Position numbers and translations under genes: made by a program | Source of the DNA: JAAYAE01 sp963678395 | Lineage (GTDB): Bacteria; Bacillota; Negativicutes; Acidaminococcales; Acidaminococcaceae | Reading direction: 5' to 3' | DNA: 64,000 nucleotides | Assembly (NCBI GenBank): GCA_963678395.1 | Contig: OY782827.1 | Span: forward strand, 682,001 to 746,000 | The notes under the pieces: model-generated | What the model saw: the letters and a program-made list of their open reading frames with translations, nothing else | Database searches by the model: none | Told to the model about the DNA's origin: nothing | Shown here: positions 16,849 through 26,036 of the stretch, one piece after another | How positions within the stretch are numbered: position 1 is the stretch's first letter | Layout: the number at the start of each line of letters is the position of its first letter

Positions 16849-18063
16849 ATGTTTCAAGAATGTATAAAAATGGCCATTGATGGCATGATTACAAATAAAC
16901 TTCGTACCTTCTTGACCATGTTAGGTATTGTTATTGGTGTTGGTGCCGTTATTGCCATGGTTTCTTTAGGCTTTGGCATGCAAGAGCAGGTTAAAAAGAA
17001 TATTTCCAGTCTAGGAAGCAATTTGCTCATCGTCATGTCAGGTGGCAGGACTGCTTCGGGTGCAAGAATTGCAGCTGGTAGCGGATCAAAGCTTACTTAC
17101 GATGATGCTAAAGCTATTGAAAAAAGCGTTGATGGTGTCAAGTATGTTGCGCCTTCTGTAAAATCTAGCTATCAGTTAGTTGTTGGTAATCAAAACTGGA
17201 CTTCTACTGTTGAGGGAACAACCCCTAATATTATTGAAATTAGAAGTTTTAAAATAGATGATGGCCGTATGTTTACGGAAAGAGATTTAACAAGTAGGAG
17301 TAGGGTTTGTGTAATTGGTCAAACGGTGGTTAATAATTTATTCCCGGAAGGAGCCGCAGTTGGTAAAATTATGCGTATTAATAAGGCACCATTTCAGGTT
17401 GTTGGCACATTGGCTGCCAAAGGCCAATCAGCTAATGGGCAAGATCAAGATGACGTGGTGTATATTCCCTTAACTACTGCTCAACAAAGAGTAATGGGTA
17501 TTAATTATATTCGTGATATAACAATTCAAGCTGATAATGAAAATACAGTGGATTCAGCGCAGGCTGGTATTGAAACCTTGTTGCGTACACGTCACAAGAT
17601 TAAAGAAGGCGGCGATGATGATTTTACTGTCAGAAACTTGTCTGCATTGATGGAAACGATGGTTGAGACTACGGGAACAATAACTTTGTTGTTGGGTATT
17701 ATTGCCGCTATAAGTTTGTTGGTTGGTGGCATTGGTATTATGAACATCATGTTGGTGTCTGTAACAGAGCGGACACGTGAAATCGGAATTAGAAAGGCTT
17801 TGGGGGCTACCTATCGTAACATATTGCTACAATTTTTGATTGAAGCTGTGGTTATAGGTGTTGTAGGTGGTATTATAGGAACTATTTTTGGCGTAGTAAC
17901 GGCACTGGTCATTGCGCATTTTGCTGGTTGGAGTGCAGTGATTTCCGTTTGGGCTATTATTATTGCTGTGGTATTTTCTGTGGGCATTGGACTTTTCTTT
18001 GGTATTTATCCCGCTAGACAAGCAGCTTTGCTAGACCCCATTGATGCATTGCGTTATGAATAA
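16849..18063 (+). CDS. ABC transporter permease (MacB/FtsX type)
   Basis: 404 residues. N-terminal helix (about 20-45), large extracytoplasmic MacB_PCD domain (about 50-240) and three C-terminal helices, with the conserved RTREIGIRKALGAT before the FtsX-like part. Mechanotransmission-type exporter subunit that pairs with the upstream ATPase and adaptor. Confidence 0.9.
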   Translation: MFQECIKMAIDGMITNKLRTFLTMLGIVIGVGAVIAMVSLGFGMQEQVKKNISSLGSNLLIVMSGGRTASGARIAAGSGSKLTYDDAKAIEKSVDGVKYVAPSVKSSYQLVVGNQNWTSTVEGTTPNIIEIRSFKIDDGRMFTERDLTSRSRVCVIGQTVVNNLFPEGAAVGKIMRINKAPFQVVGTLAAKGQSANGQDQDDVVYIPLTTAQQRVMGINYIRDITIQADNENTVDSAQAGIETLLRTRHKIKEGGDDDFTVRNLSALMETMVETTGTITLLLGIIAAISLLVGGIGIMNIMLVSVTERTREIGIRKALGATYRNILLQFLIEAVVIGVVGGIIGTIFGVVTALVIAHFAGWSAVISVWAIIIAVVFSVGIGLFFGIYPARQAALLDPIDALRYE

Positions 18064-18223
18064 AAAGTATAATTATAGTGATATGTGGCGGGCATGGATT
18101 AAATTTTGTCACGAACCCAAAACAATTTTTGATTTAAAGGACAGGGCAAAGGTTTTGCTTTTGCTCGGCGTAGTTGCTTTTATTAATCTATTTGCTTGTA
18201 CAAGTTATTTTTACTTGATATAA
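18056..18223 (+). CDS. Small 55-residue membrane protein
   Basis: The ATG overlaps the end of the permease gene (TTATGAATAA), which points to translational coupling. 55 residues with a charged N-terminal half (DMWRAWIKFCHEP) and one hydrophobic segment near the C terminus (about residues 35-54). I do not recognise a family. It could be a small accessory subunit of the MacAB-like exporter or a stand-alone membrane peptide. Confidence 0.55.
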   Translation: MNKKYNYSDMWRAWIKFCHEPKTIFDLKDRAKVLLLLGVVAFINLFACTSYFYLI

Positions 18224-18262
18224 TATAAAAATAAACTTGGGCATATAGAGAGGAATTCTAAC

Positions 18263-18874
18263 ATGAACCGTAAGAAATTGGGAATTATGGGGGGAACCTT
18301 TGATCCTATACATAATGGTCACTTGGCAACGGTTGAATTCGTGCGCAAGAAATTAAGCCTGGAAAAAGTATTATTTGTTCCAGCGTATGTGGCACTACAT
18401 AAAATTGGTGGGGAATTCTCACCGGCCCAAGACCGTTATAATATGACGGCACTTGCAATAGAAGGTAATGCTTATTTAAAACTTTCTGATATGGAATTGC
18501 GACGTGAAGGTGTTTCTTATACGTATGATACTTTGGTGACTCTAAAGAAACAATATGGCAGCGAATATGATTTGTTTTTTATTATTGGAGCTGATTCAGT
18601 TGTGGCTTTAGATTCATGGCATAAGGTGCGAGAAATAATGCAAATATGTACCTTTGTTGCAGCAACTAGGCCAGGATTTGCACCAACCGTAGACAAAGTA
18701 ATAGAAGCTTTTGGGGATTTAGGCAGCAAAAGTATTCTTTGGGTTGATACCCCAGAGGTAGATATTTCTTCAACTGAAATAAGAGAACGGGTAAAAAAGG
18801 GACATTCTATCAAAGAATTAGTGCCGGAGGCAGTAGCGGAGTATATTCGACAGAAAGACCTCTACCGCCGGTAG
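18263..18874 (+). CDS. nadD: Nicotinate-nucleotide adenylyltransferase
   Basis: 203 residues. Makes deamido-NAD from nicotinate mononucleotide. Nucleotidyl-transferase motif GGTFDPIHNGHLA at the N terminus and SSTEIRERV near the C terminus. ATG preceded by GAGAGGAA. In related bacteria nadD is followed directly by yqeK; here an IS composite lies between them. The last codons form part of a terminator hairpin. Confidence 0.95.
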   Translation: MNRKKLGIMGGTFDPIHNGHLATVEFVRKKLSLEKVLFVPAYVALHKIGGEFSPAQDRYNMTALAIEGNAYLKLSDMELRREGVSYTYDTLVTLKKQYGSEYDLFFIIGADSVVALDSWHKVREIMQICTFVAATRPGFAPTVDKVIEAFGDLGSKSILWVDTPEVDISSTEIRERVKKGHSIKELVPEAVAEYIRQKDLYRR

Positions 18875-18893
18875 TGGGTCTTTCTGTTTTATT
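18850..18893 (+). terminator. Terminator overlapping the 3' end of nadD
   Basis: ACAGAAAGACC (18850-18860, inside nadD) pairs perfectly with GGTCTTTCTGT (18877-18887), then TTTATTT. The 5' arm is coding sequence. An IS200 left end follows immediately. Confidence 0.8.
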
Positions 18894-19002
18894 TGTATAT
18901 TTTGCTTTAGCGATGGTTTCGAGCGACAAAGGAGCGAAGAAACAATAAACCGCCGGCTATGTGAAGTGGTCAATATAAAAAGGACACTATAACCACTAAT
19001 AA

Positions 19003-19872
19003 TTAGTTGCACCTATCTAGACGAAACTGTATGGGAGATTTATATTGCAGTTTAGCAACAGGCCTTTGCATATTAAAATAGTCTACAGCTTGATGAACAA
19101 CAATAAAAATATCGTTTGCTTTCTTGAAATGGAAATCCAAGTTCAATTCTTCTTTGAACCAACCGAAAAAACTCTCAATAACAGCATTATCATGTGGCGT
19201 TCCCGCACGAGACATACTCTGGATAATGCCATATCTCTTCAAAAGCGTTGTGAACGCAGGCGAGCTATACTGTGAACCTTGATCGGAATGCAGTATTGTT
19301 GGCTCTGAACCAGCAGCCTTTCCAATTAAAACTAAGAGATCTGTTAGTGGTTTAAGAACAAAAGGCAGGTCTTCACGAAAACCAAAATTCCAAGACACCA
19401 TTTCATTATTAAATAAATCTAAGTAACATGTAAAGAAGCATTTTCTGCCATGCCAGTAGAATTCGGTAATATCTGTTACAACCTTTTGTAGTGGTCTCTT
19501 AGCCGTGAAATTGCGGTTTAGAATATTTTTAAAGATATTATGCTCTTTTCCAACACCGCCCCAGTGTTTCTTTTTTCGTGCCTTAGACTGGATGCCAATA
19601 CTTTGCATGCAAGAGAGCACCCTCGGGAGACAAATATGCCATCCGGTATCTTTCAAAATTCGATTACGAATTCTGCGATAGCCATAGCTGGGTTTTTCTT
19701 CATGAATTTTACGTATAAATAATATAATTTCTTGCCGCTGTAACTCATATGTATTGGGACGATTTTTATGTTTTATCCAGTTATAATATCCAGCTCTAGA
19801 TACCGAAAACTGTTTACATAACCATACTACAGAATAACGGTCACTTAATTCGAATATCGCCTCGAAATACAA
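19003..19872 (-). CDS. IS3-family transposase OrfB, copy 2
   Basis: 289 residues, the full-length version; catalytic Asp-Asp-Glu residues as in copy 1. TTG start. Because the upstream slippery run lost one A, the usual -1 shift from orfA no longer leads into this frame, so an OrfAB fusion may not be made from this copy. Confidence 0.85.
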   Translation of the reverse strand: MYFEAIFELSDRYSVVWLCKQFSVSRAGYYNWIKHKNRPNTYELQRQEIILFIRKIHEEKPSYGYRRIRNRILKDTGWHICLPRVLSCMQSIGIQSKARKKKHWGGVGKEHNIFKNILNRNFTAKRPLQKVVTDITEFYWHGRKCFFTCYLDLFNNEMVSWNFGFREDLPFVLKPLTDLLVLIGKAAGSEPTILHSDQGSQYSSPAFTTLLKRYGIIQSMSRAGTPHDNAVIESFFGWFKEELNLDFHFKKANDIFIVVHQAVDYFNMQRPVAKLQYKSPIQFRLDRCN

Positions 19873-19912
19873 TCGTATTAATTTCCTGCCTTGACATGCC
19901 CCCTCTGATATT

Positions 19913-20224
19913 CTAATATTTTTTTAGTTTTGCAAGCTCGATATCTTTTTTAGCCAGCTCATATCTAAGGTGTTCTTCGATGGATAGCGTTTTTCTGTTT
20001 TGATATGTAGCAAGAGGATTTCCAGGACGTCTCTTGGATTCTAGTCCAGATTCCCCTTTATCTCTATATATTCTTGCCCAGTAACAAATTAGCGATTTAT
20101 CTAAATTAAGTTGTTTGGATAGTTTCCCACTGCTTTCGCCAGCTAGATTTCTCTGCACAACTGATAATTTAAATTCCTTGCTAAAATATCTCTTATTTTC
20201 ACCTTTGAGGCCCATTATTTTCAC
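19913..20224 (-). CDS. IS3-family transposase OrfA, copy 2 (truncated by A-run contraction)
   Basis: 103 residues instead of 115: contraction of A8 to A7 (T7 at 19919-19925 on the plus strand) brings in a stop directly after the run. The helix-turn-helix part is intact, so it may still act as a DNA-binding inhibitor, a role known for truncated or free OrfA in IS3 elements. Confidence 0.8.
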   Translation of the reverse strand: MKIMGLKGENKRYFSKEFKLSVVQRNLAGESSGKLSKQLNLDKSLICYWARIYRDKGESGLESKRRPGNPLATYQNRKTLSIEEHLRYELAKKDIELAKLKKY

Positions 20225-20390
20225 CGCTTTTTTACAAAATTATAACACTAAGTCACCAGTGGTTTAAGTGTCCACTTAGATGTTACCACTTCACTATGCC
20301 GGCGAGATTCGATAGCTTTAGCAGAAAAAACCTCCAATGTTAAAATAGTGTTGGTTCGCCAACCACACATAAATAACAGAGGAGGTATCC

Positions 20391-20864
20391 ATGTTGGACA
20401 GTCAAAGTTTATCACACAGTAGTTGGAACTGCAAATATCATATAGTGTTTGCTCCGAAGTACAGGAGAAGAGTAATATACGGGAAGATAAGATTGGATAT
20501 AGGAAAAATATTAAGGCTGTTATGCCAGAGAAAAGAAGTAGAAATAATTGAAGCAGAGTGTTGTCCTGATCACGTTCATATGCTAGTGAAAATACCACCT
20601 AAATATAGTGTATCCCAAATATTAGGGTATCTGAAAGGAAAAAGTTCCCTTATGATATTTGACCGACATACTAATTTAAAATATAAATATGGAAACAGGC
20701 ATTTCTGGTGTAGAGGGTATTATGTAGATACAGTAGGAAAAAACAGCAAAAGAATAGAGGAATATGTTAGGAATCAACTACAGGATGCTATTACCACAGA
20801 CAAAATCTCGCTGAAAGAGTATGTAGACCCGTTCACGGGTGAGCCGGTAAAAGAGAATAAATAA
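20391..20864 (+). CDS. tnpA: IS200/IS605 transposase TnpA, copy 2
   Basis: 157 residues starting MLDSQS with ATG where copies 1 and 3 have a TTG start one codon later. HUH motif CPDHVHML and catalytic Tyr in RGYYVDTVG. Better start codon suggests this copy may be translated more. Confidence 0.92.
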   Translation: MLDSQSLSHSSWNCKYHIVFAPKYRRRVIYGKIRLDIGKILRLLCQRKEVEIIEAECCPDHVHMLVKIPPKYSVSQILGYLKGKSSLMIFDRHTNLKYKYGNRHFWCRGYYVDTVGKNSKRIEEYVRNQLQDAITTDKISLKEYVDPFTGEPVKENK

Positions 20865-21022
20865 GAAAAAGGCCCAAGGGGCCTAATTCGGGGAAGATGT
20901 GCGATTGGCGGACTAATTCAGTACATCTTAAGATGTGGCAGGTAAGAGCACCTTATAGGTGCTGTACATACCGCCGGCTGAGCCGGCGGTTATGATTTAT
21001 TTTTCGAAGGGAGCCAAAGAAT

Positions 21023-21616
21023 ATGGAACTTGCACAAATGAAAGAGTTACTAAAGGCCTCGTTACCTGTGAAAAGGTATGAACACTCACTAGCTGTTTGT
21101 GAAACTGCGAGAGAGTTCGCTTTGGCTCATGACGTAGACGTGGTAAAGGCAGAGATTTCAGGGCTTTTACATGATTGCGGTAGAGAAGTATCAAGTCGTG
21201 ATAACTTGGATAAAGCCACAGAACTGGGCATTGAAGTAGATAAAATAGAACGCAATCAGCCTATTTTATTGCATGCAAAACTAGGGGTTTATTACGCTCA
21301 GAAAAAATATTGTATAACAGACAAAACTATTTTAGAAGGAATTCTATATCATACTACAGGGGCACCGCATATGAGAAAACTAGCCAAAGTAGTTTATTTA
21401 GCAGATTTGCTAGAGCCTACTAGAAGTTTTCCCGGTATTGAAGAAATGTATGACTTAGCAAAAATTGATTTAGAAAAAGCTATGTTTAAAGCCTATGCTC
21501 AAACTATACGCTATTTATTGGAATATGATTTGCTAATTCATCCAAGTTGCATTGCTGGGTATAATGAAATAGCGATAAAATACAAAAAAAGAAACTTGCT
21601 AGATAGGAGTCAATAA
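21023..21616 (+). CDS. yqeK: YqeK-type HD-domain nucleotide hydrolase
   Basis: 197 residues. HD-domain signature: H in KRYEHSLAVCETA, HD in GLLHDCGRE, and later DLLEPTR. The family hydrolyses Ap4A symmetrically. Normally cotranscribed with nadD; here it sits 26 bases behind an IS200 right end, so it depends on a new promoter or readthrough. Its stop abuts the next ATG. Confidence 0.9.
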   Translation: MELAQMKELLKASLPVKRYEHSLAVCETAREFALAHDVDVVKAEISGLLHDCGREVSSRDNLDKATELGIEVDKIERNQPILLHAKLGVYYAQKKYCITDKTILEGILYHTTGAPHMRKLAKVVYLADLLEPTRSFPGIEEMYDLAKIDLEKAMFKAYAQTIRYLLEYDLLIHPSCIAGYNEIAIKYKKRNLLDRSQ

Positions 21617-22597
21617 ATGAACGATGAAGAACTAGGGAGAAACCCTAAAAAATTCAAGCGACGAATTCGCTGGGGGAGGGTATGTTTATTTATTGTTATT
21701 ATATGTGCGATAATTGCCGGTTGCTTTTTTGTGGGTCAGATGGCCTTCAAAATATTTTTTGCGCCTAAGATTCCAGTTGTAGCAGCTACTGAGAATATCG
21801 GTACCGATGAAAAGTTAAATAGACGTATTAATGTCTTACTATTAGGGGTTGATGATGGGGATAGCGTTGATTTTGGCAAGGGTATACCACAAAGAACAGA
21901 CGCTATGCTTGTTGTGAGTTTTGATCCTGATAATAATGAAGTGTCCTTATTATCTATACCTAGAGATACGCGAGTAACGATTCCTGGCCAACGAGGATTG
22001 GATAAGATTAATGCCGCTTATGCCTATGGCGGTATAAAACTTGCTAAGCAGACAGTCGCTAATTTATTGCAAATTCCTATTCATTACTATGTTTTGGCCA
22101 ATTGGCAAGGCTTTATTCAGATTATGGATATTTTGGGCGGTATTGATATTTATGTAGAACATAATATGAACTATGAAGATCCGTATGCTAATTTGCAGAT
22201 CCATCTAAAACAAGGTTACCAGCATTTAAACGGTAAAGAAGCTGGCGAATATGTGCGTTTTAGACATGATGAACTAGGTGATATTGGTCGAGTCCAAAGA
22301 CAACAGAAATTTTTTAAAGCTTTGTCTAGTGAATTTTTCCAGGTAGGTAACGTGGTGAAACTCCCAATGCTTATTGAAGCATTGGGAAAAAACACAAAAA
22401 CTGATATGGATACCTTCACGATGATTAGGGCGGCTAATAGCTTTAAAATATTTGGTGGTGAGAGAGTCCAATCAGAGATGATATATGGAGATTTTAAAAC
22501 CATTGATGGCTTGAGCTATTGGGTTACATCGCCAAAACAATTAACAAAATCTCTAGACGAACTAAAAATTCCTCATGGAAAGATAACAAAAATTTAA
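21617..22597 (+). CDS. LytR-CpsA-Psr family cell-wall polymer transferase
   Basis: 326 residues. Basic cytoplasmic N terminus, one membrane segment (about residues 22-46), then the extracellular LCP domain: NVLLLGVD, RTDAMLVVSFDP, SIPRDTRVTIP with catalytic Arg/Asp residues, and VRFRHDELGDIGRVQRQ (shown without its ends). LCP enzymes attach polymers such as teichoic acids or glycans to peptidoglycan or to envelope carriers. Located between yqeK and rsfS as in many Negativicutes. Confidence 0.9.
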   Translation: MNDEELGRNPKKFKRRIRWGRVCLFIVIICAIIAGCFFVGQMAFKIFFAPKIPVVAATENIGTDEKLNRRINVLLLGVDDGDSVDFGKGIPQRTDAMLVVSFDPDNNEVSLLSIPRDTRVTIPGQRGLDKINAAYAYGGIKLAKQTVANLLQIPIHYYVLANWQGFIQIMDILGGIDIYVEHNMNYEDPYANLQIHLKQGYQHLNGKEAGEYVRFRHDELGDIGRVQRQQKFFKALSSEFFQVGNVVKLPMLIEALGKNTKTDMDTFTMIRAANSFKIFGGERVQSEMIYGDFKTIDGLSYWVTSPKQLTKSLDELKIPHGKITKI

Positions 22598-22615
22598 AAG
22601 GAGCTGGTAAGCTAC

Positions 22616-22975
22616 ATGAAAAATGCAAAAAAAATGGCTAATCAAATAGCAGCTTTTGCTGCTGATAAAAACGCAAAAGATATTTTATTATTAAAAATGG
22701 AAGGTATTTCACCGGTAACGGATTATTTTATTATCTGCAGCGCCGGAAATACGACTTTGGTAAAGGCTATTGCCGATAACATAGAGGATAAGATGGCTGA
22801 AGCAAAAGTATTACCTATGCACAAAGAAGGCTATGCTGAGGGTAAATGGGTTTTATTGGATTATGGTTACTGTGTCGTACATGTTTTCCTTGAAGAGGAA
22901 CGTAGTTTCTATAATCTAGAGCAACTGTGGGCGGATGCACCGTCCGAGACTTATGTGGAGAAAGAAAGTAAATGA
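22616..22975 (+). CDS. rsfS: Ribosome silencing factor RsfS
   Basis: 119 residues. Binds L14 on the 50S subunit and blocks subunit joining on starvation. Motifs DYFIICSAGNT and GYAEGKWVLLDYG, then VHVF. Ribosome site AAGGAGC. Its stop overlaps the next start (ATGA). Confidence 0.95.
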   Translation: MKNAKKMANQIAAFAADKNAKDILLLKMEGISPVTDYFIICSAGNTTLVKAIADNIEDKMAEAKVLPMHKEGYAEGKWVLLDYGYCVVHVFLEEERSFYNLEQLWADAPSETYVEKESK

Positions 22976-23892
22976 TAGAAGAAAAAAAGAAAATTGAAGT
23001 TAAAACAGTAGGCGTCCATAGAGTTGGCGACGTTTGCGAAATGACTGTTTTAAGAGAAAATGAAATGGGAGCATTTTTGGATGCCGGTACAGGTGATACA
23101 TCTGACGATATTCTTTTGCATAAAATGCAGCAAGATGTTCCTCTAAAAGTTGGCGATAAGGTAAAAGTTTATTTGTACTTGGACCCGCATGGCCGTATGA
23201 CAGCAAGCCGCAAATTGCCCAAGATGCAAGAGGGACAATTGGGGTATGTTAAAGTACTATCTGTTACTAAAGCTGGTGGATTTGTTGATATTGGCGCAGA
23301 ACGTGGTGTATTTTTGCCTTACAGCGAGATGAGCGGACATGTTTCCCCTGATCAACTTATTTGGGTAAGATTATATCGTGATAAAAGTGGCAGACAAGCA
23401 GTAAGCATGAAGGTATATGAAGAAATGATTAAGGCTTCTGTATCGGTTAAAGACGTAAAAAAAGGTGAGATGCTTACAGGAACGGTTTATAATATTTTGC
23501 CCGAAGGGTTCTTTATTATCACAACAGAACGTTATATAGGGTTTATTCATCGCTCTGAAGTTCCCTCCGGCCGATTGGATTTTGGCCAAAAAATTACAGG
23601 CCGTGTAACTTTTATCCGTGAGGATGGAAGAATAGACTTGTCCATGCGTCCAATTAAAGAAGATGCCCGTATAGCTGATGCCGAAGTAATTTTGGCTTTA
23701 TTAGAAAAGCGCCAGGGTGGGATGCCTTATGGGGATGATACACCAGCAGAAATCATAAAAGATGTTTTTGGTATTTCCAAAGCCGCGTTTAAGCGTGCAC
23801 TAGGAAAACTAATGAAGGATGGTAAAATAACACAAGAGAATGGCTGGACATCTCTTATTGAAACTAAAGAAGAACCAGCAAAGAACGATTAA
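22972..23892 (+). CDS. S1-domain RNA-binding protein (CvfB-like)
   Basis: 306 residues: several S1-type OB folds (about residues 15-70, 75-140 and 150-220) and a C-terminal winged-helix segment (about 230-295; DVFGISKAAFKRALGKLMKDG). This is the layout of the CvfB/YitL family, a post-transcriptional regulator of virulence factors in staphylococci. Start overlaps the rsfS stop. Confidence 0.85.
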   Translation: MIEEKKKIEVKTVGVHRVGDVCEMTVLRENEMGAFLDAGTGDTSDDILLHKMQQDVPLKVGDKVKVYLYLDPHGRMTASRKLPKMQEGQLGYVKVLSVTKAGGFVDIGAERGVFLPYSEMSGHVSPDQLIWVRLYRDKSGRQAVSMKVYEEMIKASVSVKDVKKGEMLTGTVYNILPEGFFIITTERYIGFIHRSEVPSGRLDFGQKITGRVTFIREDGRIDLSMRPIKEDARIADAEVILALLEKRQGGMPYGDDTPAEIIKDVFGISKAAFKRALGKLMKDGKITQENGWTSLIETKEEPAKND

Positions 23893-23897
23893 AGCTA

Positions 23898-23927
23898 TTG
23901 ACAAAGATTTGCGTTATAAATTATAAT
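23898..23927 (+). promoter_or_regulatory. Promoter of tRNA-Ala
   Basis: TTGACA at 23898-23903 and TATAAT at 23922-23927, spacer 18 bp, both perfect hexamers. The tRNA begins 18 bases after the -10 box. Confidence 0.85.
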
Positions 23928-23944
23928 AGCAAGGTAAGTCTTTT

Positions 23945-24020
<76 letters not shown>

Positions 24021-24032
24021 ATAAATAATGCA

Positions 24033-24064
24033 GTTATCGGGTTTCCGATAACCGCTATTTTTAT
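24033..24064 (+). terminator. Terminator after tRNA-Ala
   Basis: Stem GTTATCGG / CCGATAAC with a GTTT loop, then a T-rich tract at 24057-24065 into which IS200 copy 3 has inserted. Confidence 0.85.
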
Positions 24065-24201
24065 TGTATATTTTGCTTTAGCGATGGTTTCGAGCGACAA
24101 AGGAGCGAAGAAACAATAAACCGCCGGCTATGTGAAGTGGTAACATCTAAGTGGACACTTAAACCACTGGTGACTTAGTGTTATAATTTTGTAAAAAAGC
24201 G

Positions 24202-24549
24202 GTGAAAATAATGGGCCTCAAAGGTGGAAATAAGAGATATTTTAGCAAGGAATTTAAATTATCAGTTGTGCAGAGAAATCTAGCTGGCGAAAGCAGTGGG
24301 AAACTATCCAAACAACTTAATTTAGATAAATCGCTAATTTGTTACTGGGCAAGAATATATAGAGATAAAGGGGAATCTGGACTAGAATCCAAGAGACGTC
24401 CTGGAAATCCTCTTGCTACATATCAAAACAGAAAAACGCTATCCATCGAAGAACACCTTAGATATGAGCTGGCTAAAAAAGATATCGAGCTTGCAAAACT
24501 AAAAAAAATATTAGAATATCAGAGGGGGTATGTCAAGGCAGGAAATTAA
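24202..24549 (+). CDS. IS3-family transposase OrfA, copy 3
   Basis: 115 residues, differing from copy 1 by one residue near the C terminus (RGYVKAGN against RGHVKAGN). A8 slippery run at 24501-24508 leads by -1 shift into the open orfB frame. Confidence 0.9.
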   Translation: MKIMGLKGGNKRYFSKEFKLSVVQRNLAGESSGKLSKQLNLDKSLICYWARIYRDKGESGLESKRRPGNPLATYQNRKTLSIEEHLRYELAKKDIELAKLKKILEYQRGYVKAGN

Positions 24550-24554
24550 TACGA

Positions 24555-25424
24555 TTGTATTTCGAGGCGATATTCGAATTAAGTGACCGTTATTCTGTAG
24601 TATGGTTATGTAAACAGTTTTCGGTATCTAGAGCTGGATATTATAACTGGATAAAACATAAAAATCGTCCCAATACATATGAGTTACAGCGGCAAGAAAT
24701 TATATTATTTATACGTAAAGTTCATGAAGAAAAACCCAGCTATGGCTATCGCAGAATTCGTAATCGAATTTTGAAAGATACCGGATGGCATATTTGTCTC
24801 CCGAGGGTGCTCTCTTGCATGCAAAGTATTGGCATCCAGTCTAAGGCACGAAAAAAGAAACACTGGGGCGGTGTTGGAAAAGAGCATAATATCTTTAAAA
24901 ATATTCTAAACCGCAATTTCACGGCTAAGAGACCATTACAAAAGGTTGTAACAGATATTACCGAATTCTACTGGCATGGCAGAAAATGCTTCTTTATATG
25001 TTACTTAGATTTATTTAATAATGAAATGGTGTCTTGGAATTTTGGTTTTCGTGAAGACCTGCCTTTTGTTCTTAAACCACTAACAGATCTCTTAGTTTTA
25101 ATTGGAAAGGCTGCTGGTTCAGAGCCAACAATACTGCATTCCGATCAAGGTTCACAGTATAGCTCGCCTGCTTTCACAACGCTTTTGAAGAGATATGGCA
25201 TTATCCAGAGTATGTCTCGTGCGGGAACGCCACATGATAATGCTGTTATTGAGAGTTTTTTCGGTTGGTTCAAAGAAGAATTGAACTTGGATTTCCATTT
25301 CAAGAAAGCAAACGATATTTTTATTGTTGTTCATCAAGCTGTAGACTATTTTAATATGCAAAGGCCGGTTGCTAAACTGCAATATAAATCTCCCATACAG
25401 TTTCGTCTAGATAGGTGCAACTAA
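24555..25424 (+). CDS. IS3-family transposase OrfB, copy 3
   Basis: 289 residues with intact catalytic DDE residues (VVTDITEFYW, LHSDQGSQY, NAVIESFF). Expected to be produced mainly as OrfAB by programmed -1 frameshifting. Differs from copy 2 at few positions, for example CFFICYL instead of CFFTCYL. Confidence 0.9.
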   Translation: MYFEAIFELSDRYSVVWLCKQFSVSRAGYYNWIKHKNRPNTYELQRQEIILFIRKVHEEKPSYGYRRIRNRILKDTGWHICLPRVLSCMQSIGIQSKARKKKHWGGVGKEHNIFKNILNRNFTAKRPLQKVVTDITEFYWHGRKCFFICYLDLFNNEMVSWNFGFREDLPFVLKPLTDLLVLIGKAAGSEPTILHSDQGSQYSSPAFTTLLKRYGIIQSMSRAGTPHDNAVIESFFGWFKEELNLDFHFKKANDIFIVVHQAVDYFNMQRPVAKLQYKSPIQFRLDRCN

Positions 25425-25565
25425 TTATTAGTGGTTATAGTGTCCTTTTTATATTGACCACTTCACTATGCCGGCGAGATTCGATAGCTTTAGCAGAAAA
25501 AACCTCCAATGTTAAAATAGTGTTGGTTCGCCAACCACACATAAATAACAGAGGAGGTATCCATA

Positions 25566-26036
25566 TTGGACAGTCAAAGTTTATCACACAGTAGTTGGAA
25601 CTGCAAATATCATATAGTGTTTGCTCCGAAGTACAGGAGAAGAGTAATATACGGGAAGATAAGATTGGATATAGGAAAAATATTAAGGCTGTTATGCCAG
25701 AGAAAAGAAGTAGAAATAATTGAAGCAGAGTGTTGTCCTGATCACGTTCATATGCTAGTGAAAATACCACCTAAATATAGTGTATCCCAAATATTAGGGT
25801 ATCTGAAAGGAAAAAGTTCCCTTATGATATTTGACCGACATGCTAATTTAAAATATAAATATGGAAACAGGCATTTCTGGTGTAGAGGGTATTATGTAGA
25901 TACAGTAGGAAAAAACAGCAAAAGAATAGAGGAATATGTTAGGAATCAACTACAGGATGCTATTACCACAGACAAAATCTCGCTGAAAGAGTATGTAGAC
26001 CCGTTCACGGGTGAGCCGGTAAAAGAGAATAAATAA
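25566..26036 (+). CDS. tnpA: IS200/IS605 transposase TnpA, copy 3
   Basis: 156 residues, TTG start after AGGAGG; HUH and Tyr motifs intact. One residue differs from copy 2 apart from the start (RHANLKYK against RHTNLKYK). Confidence 0.92.
   Translation: MDSQSLSHSSWNCKYHIVFAPKYRRRVIYGKIRLDIGKILRLLCQRKEVEIIEAECCPDHVHMLVKIPPKYSVSQILGYLKGKSSLMIFDRHANLKYKYGNRHFWCRGYYVDTVGKNSKRIEEYVRNQLQDAITTDKISLKEYVDPFTGEPVKENK

Larger units (their letters stand above)
18962..20293 (-). mobile_element. IS3-family element, copy 2 (inverted), nested in IS200 copy 2
   Basis: Same inverted-repeat ends (TGAAGTGG / CCACTTCA) and the same CTATG duplication (18957-18961 and 20294-20298) as copies 1 and 3, but the transposase genes run leftward. 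1,332 bp: one base shorter than copy 3 because the slippery run is A7 instead of A8. Confidence 0.92.
18895..20997 (+). mobile_element. IS200/IS605-type element, copy 2, carrying an inverted nested IS3 element
   Basis: Same limits as copy 1 (GTATATTTTGC to TATGATT); 766 bp once the 1,332-bp IS3 and 5-bp duplication are removed. The left end directly follows the T-rich tract of the nadD terminator. The IS3 element sits in the same hairpin loop as in copies 1 and 3 but in the opposite orientation. Confidence 0.9.
24133..25465 (+). mobile_element. IS3-family element, copy 3, nested in IS200 copy 3
   Basis: 1,333 bp with ends TGAAGTGG / CCACTTCA and CTATG duplications at 24128-24132 and 25466-25470. 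This copy has both an A8 slippery run and a full-length orfB, so it is the most likely active one. Confidence 0.93.

Noticed and set aside
19045..19275. Small open reading frames opposite to the IS3 transposase genes
   Set aside because: They are antisense shadows that recur at the same place in every IS copy and lack ribosome sites.
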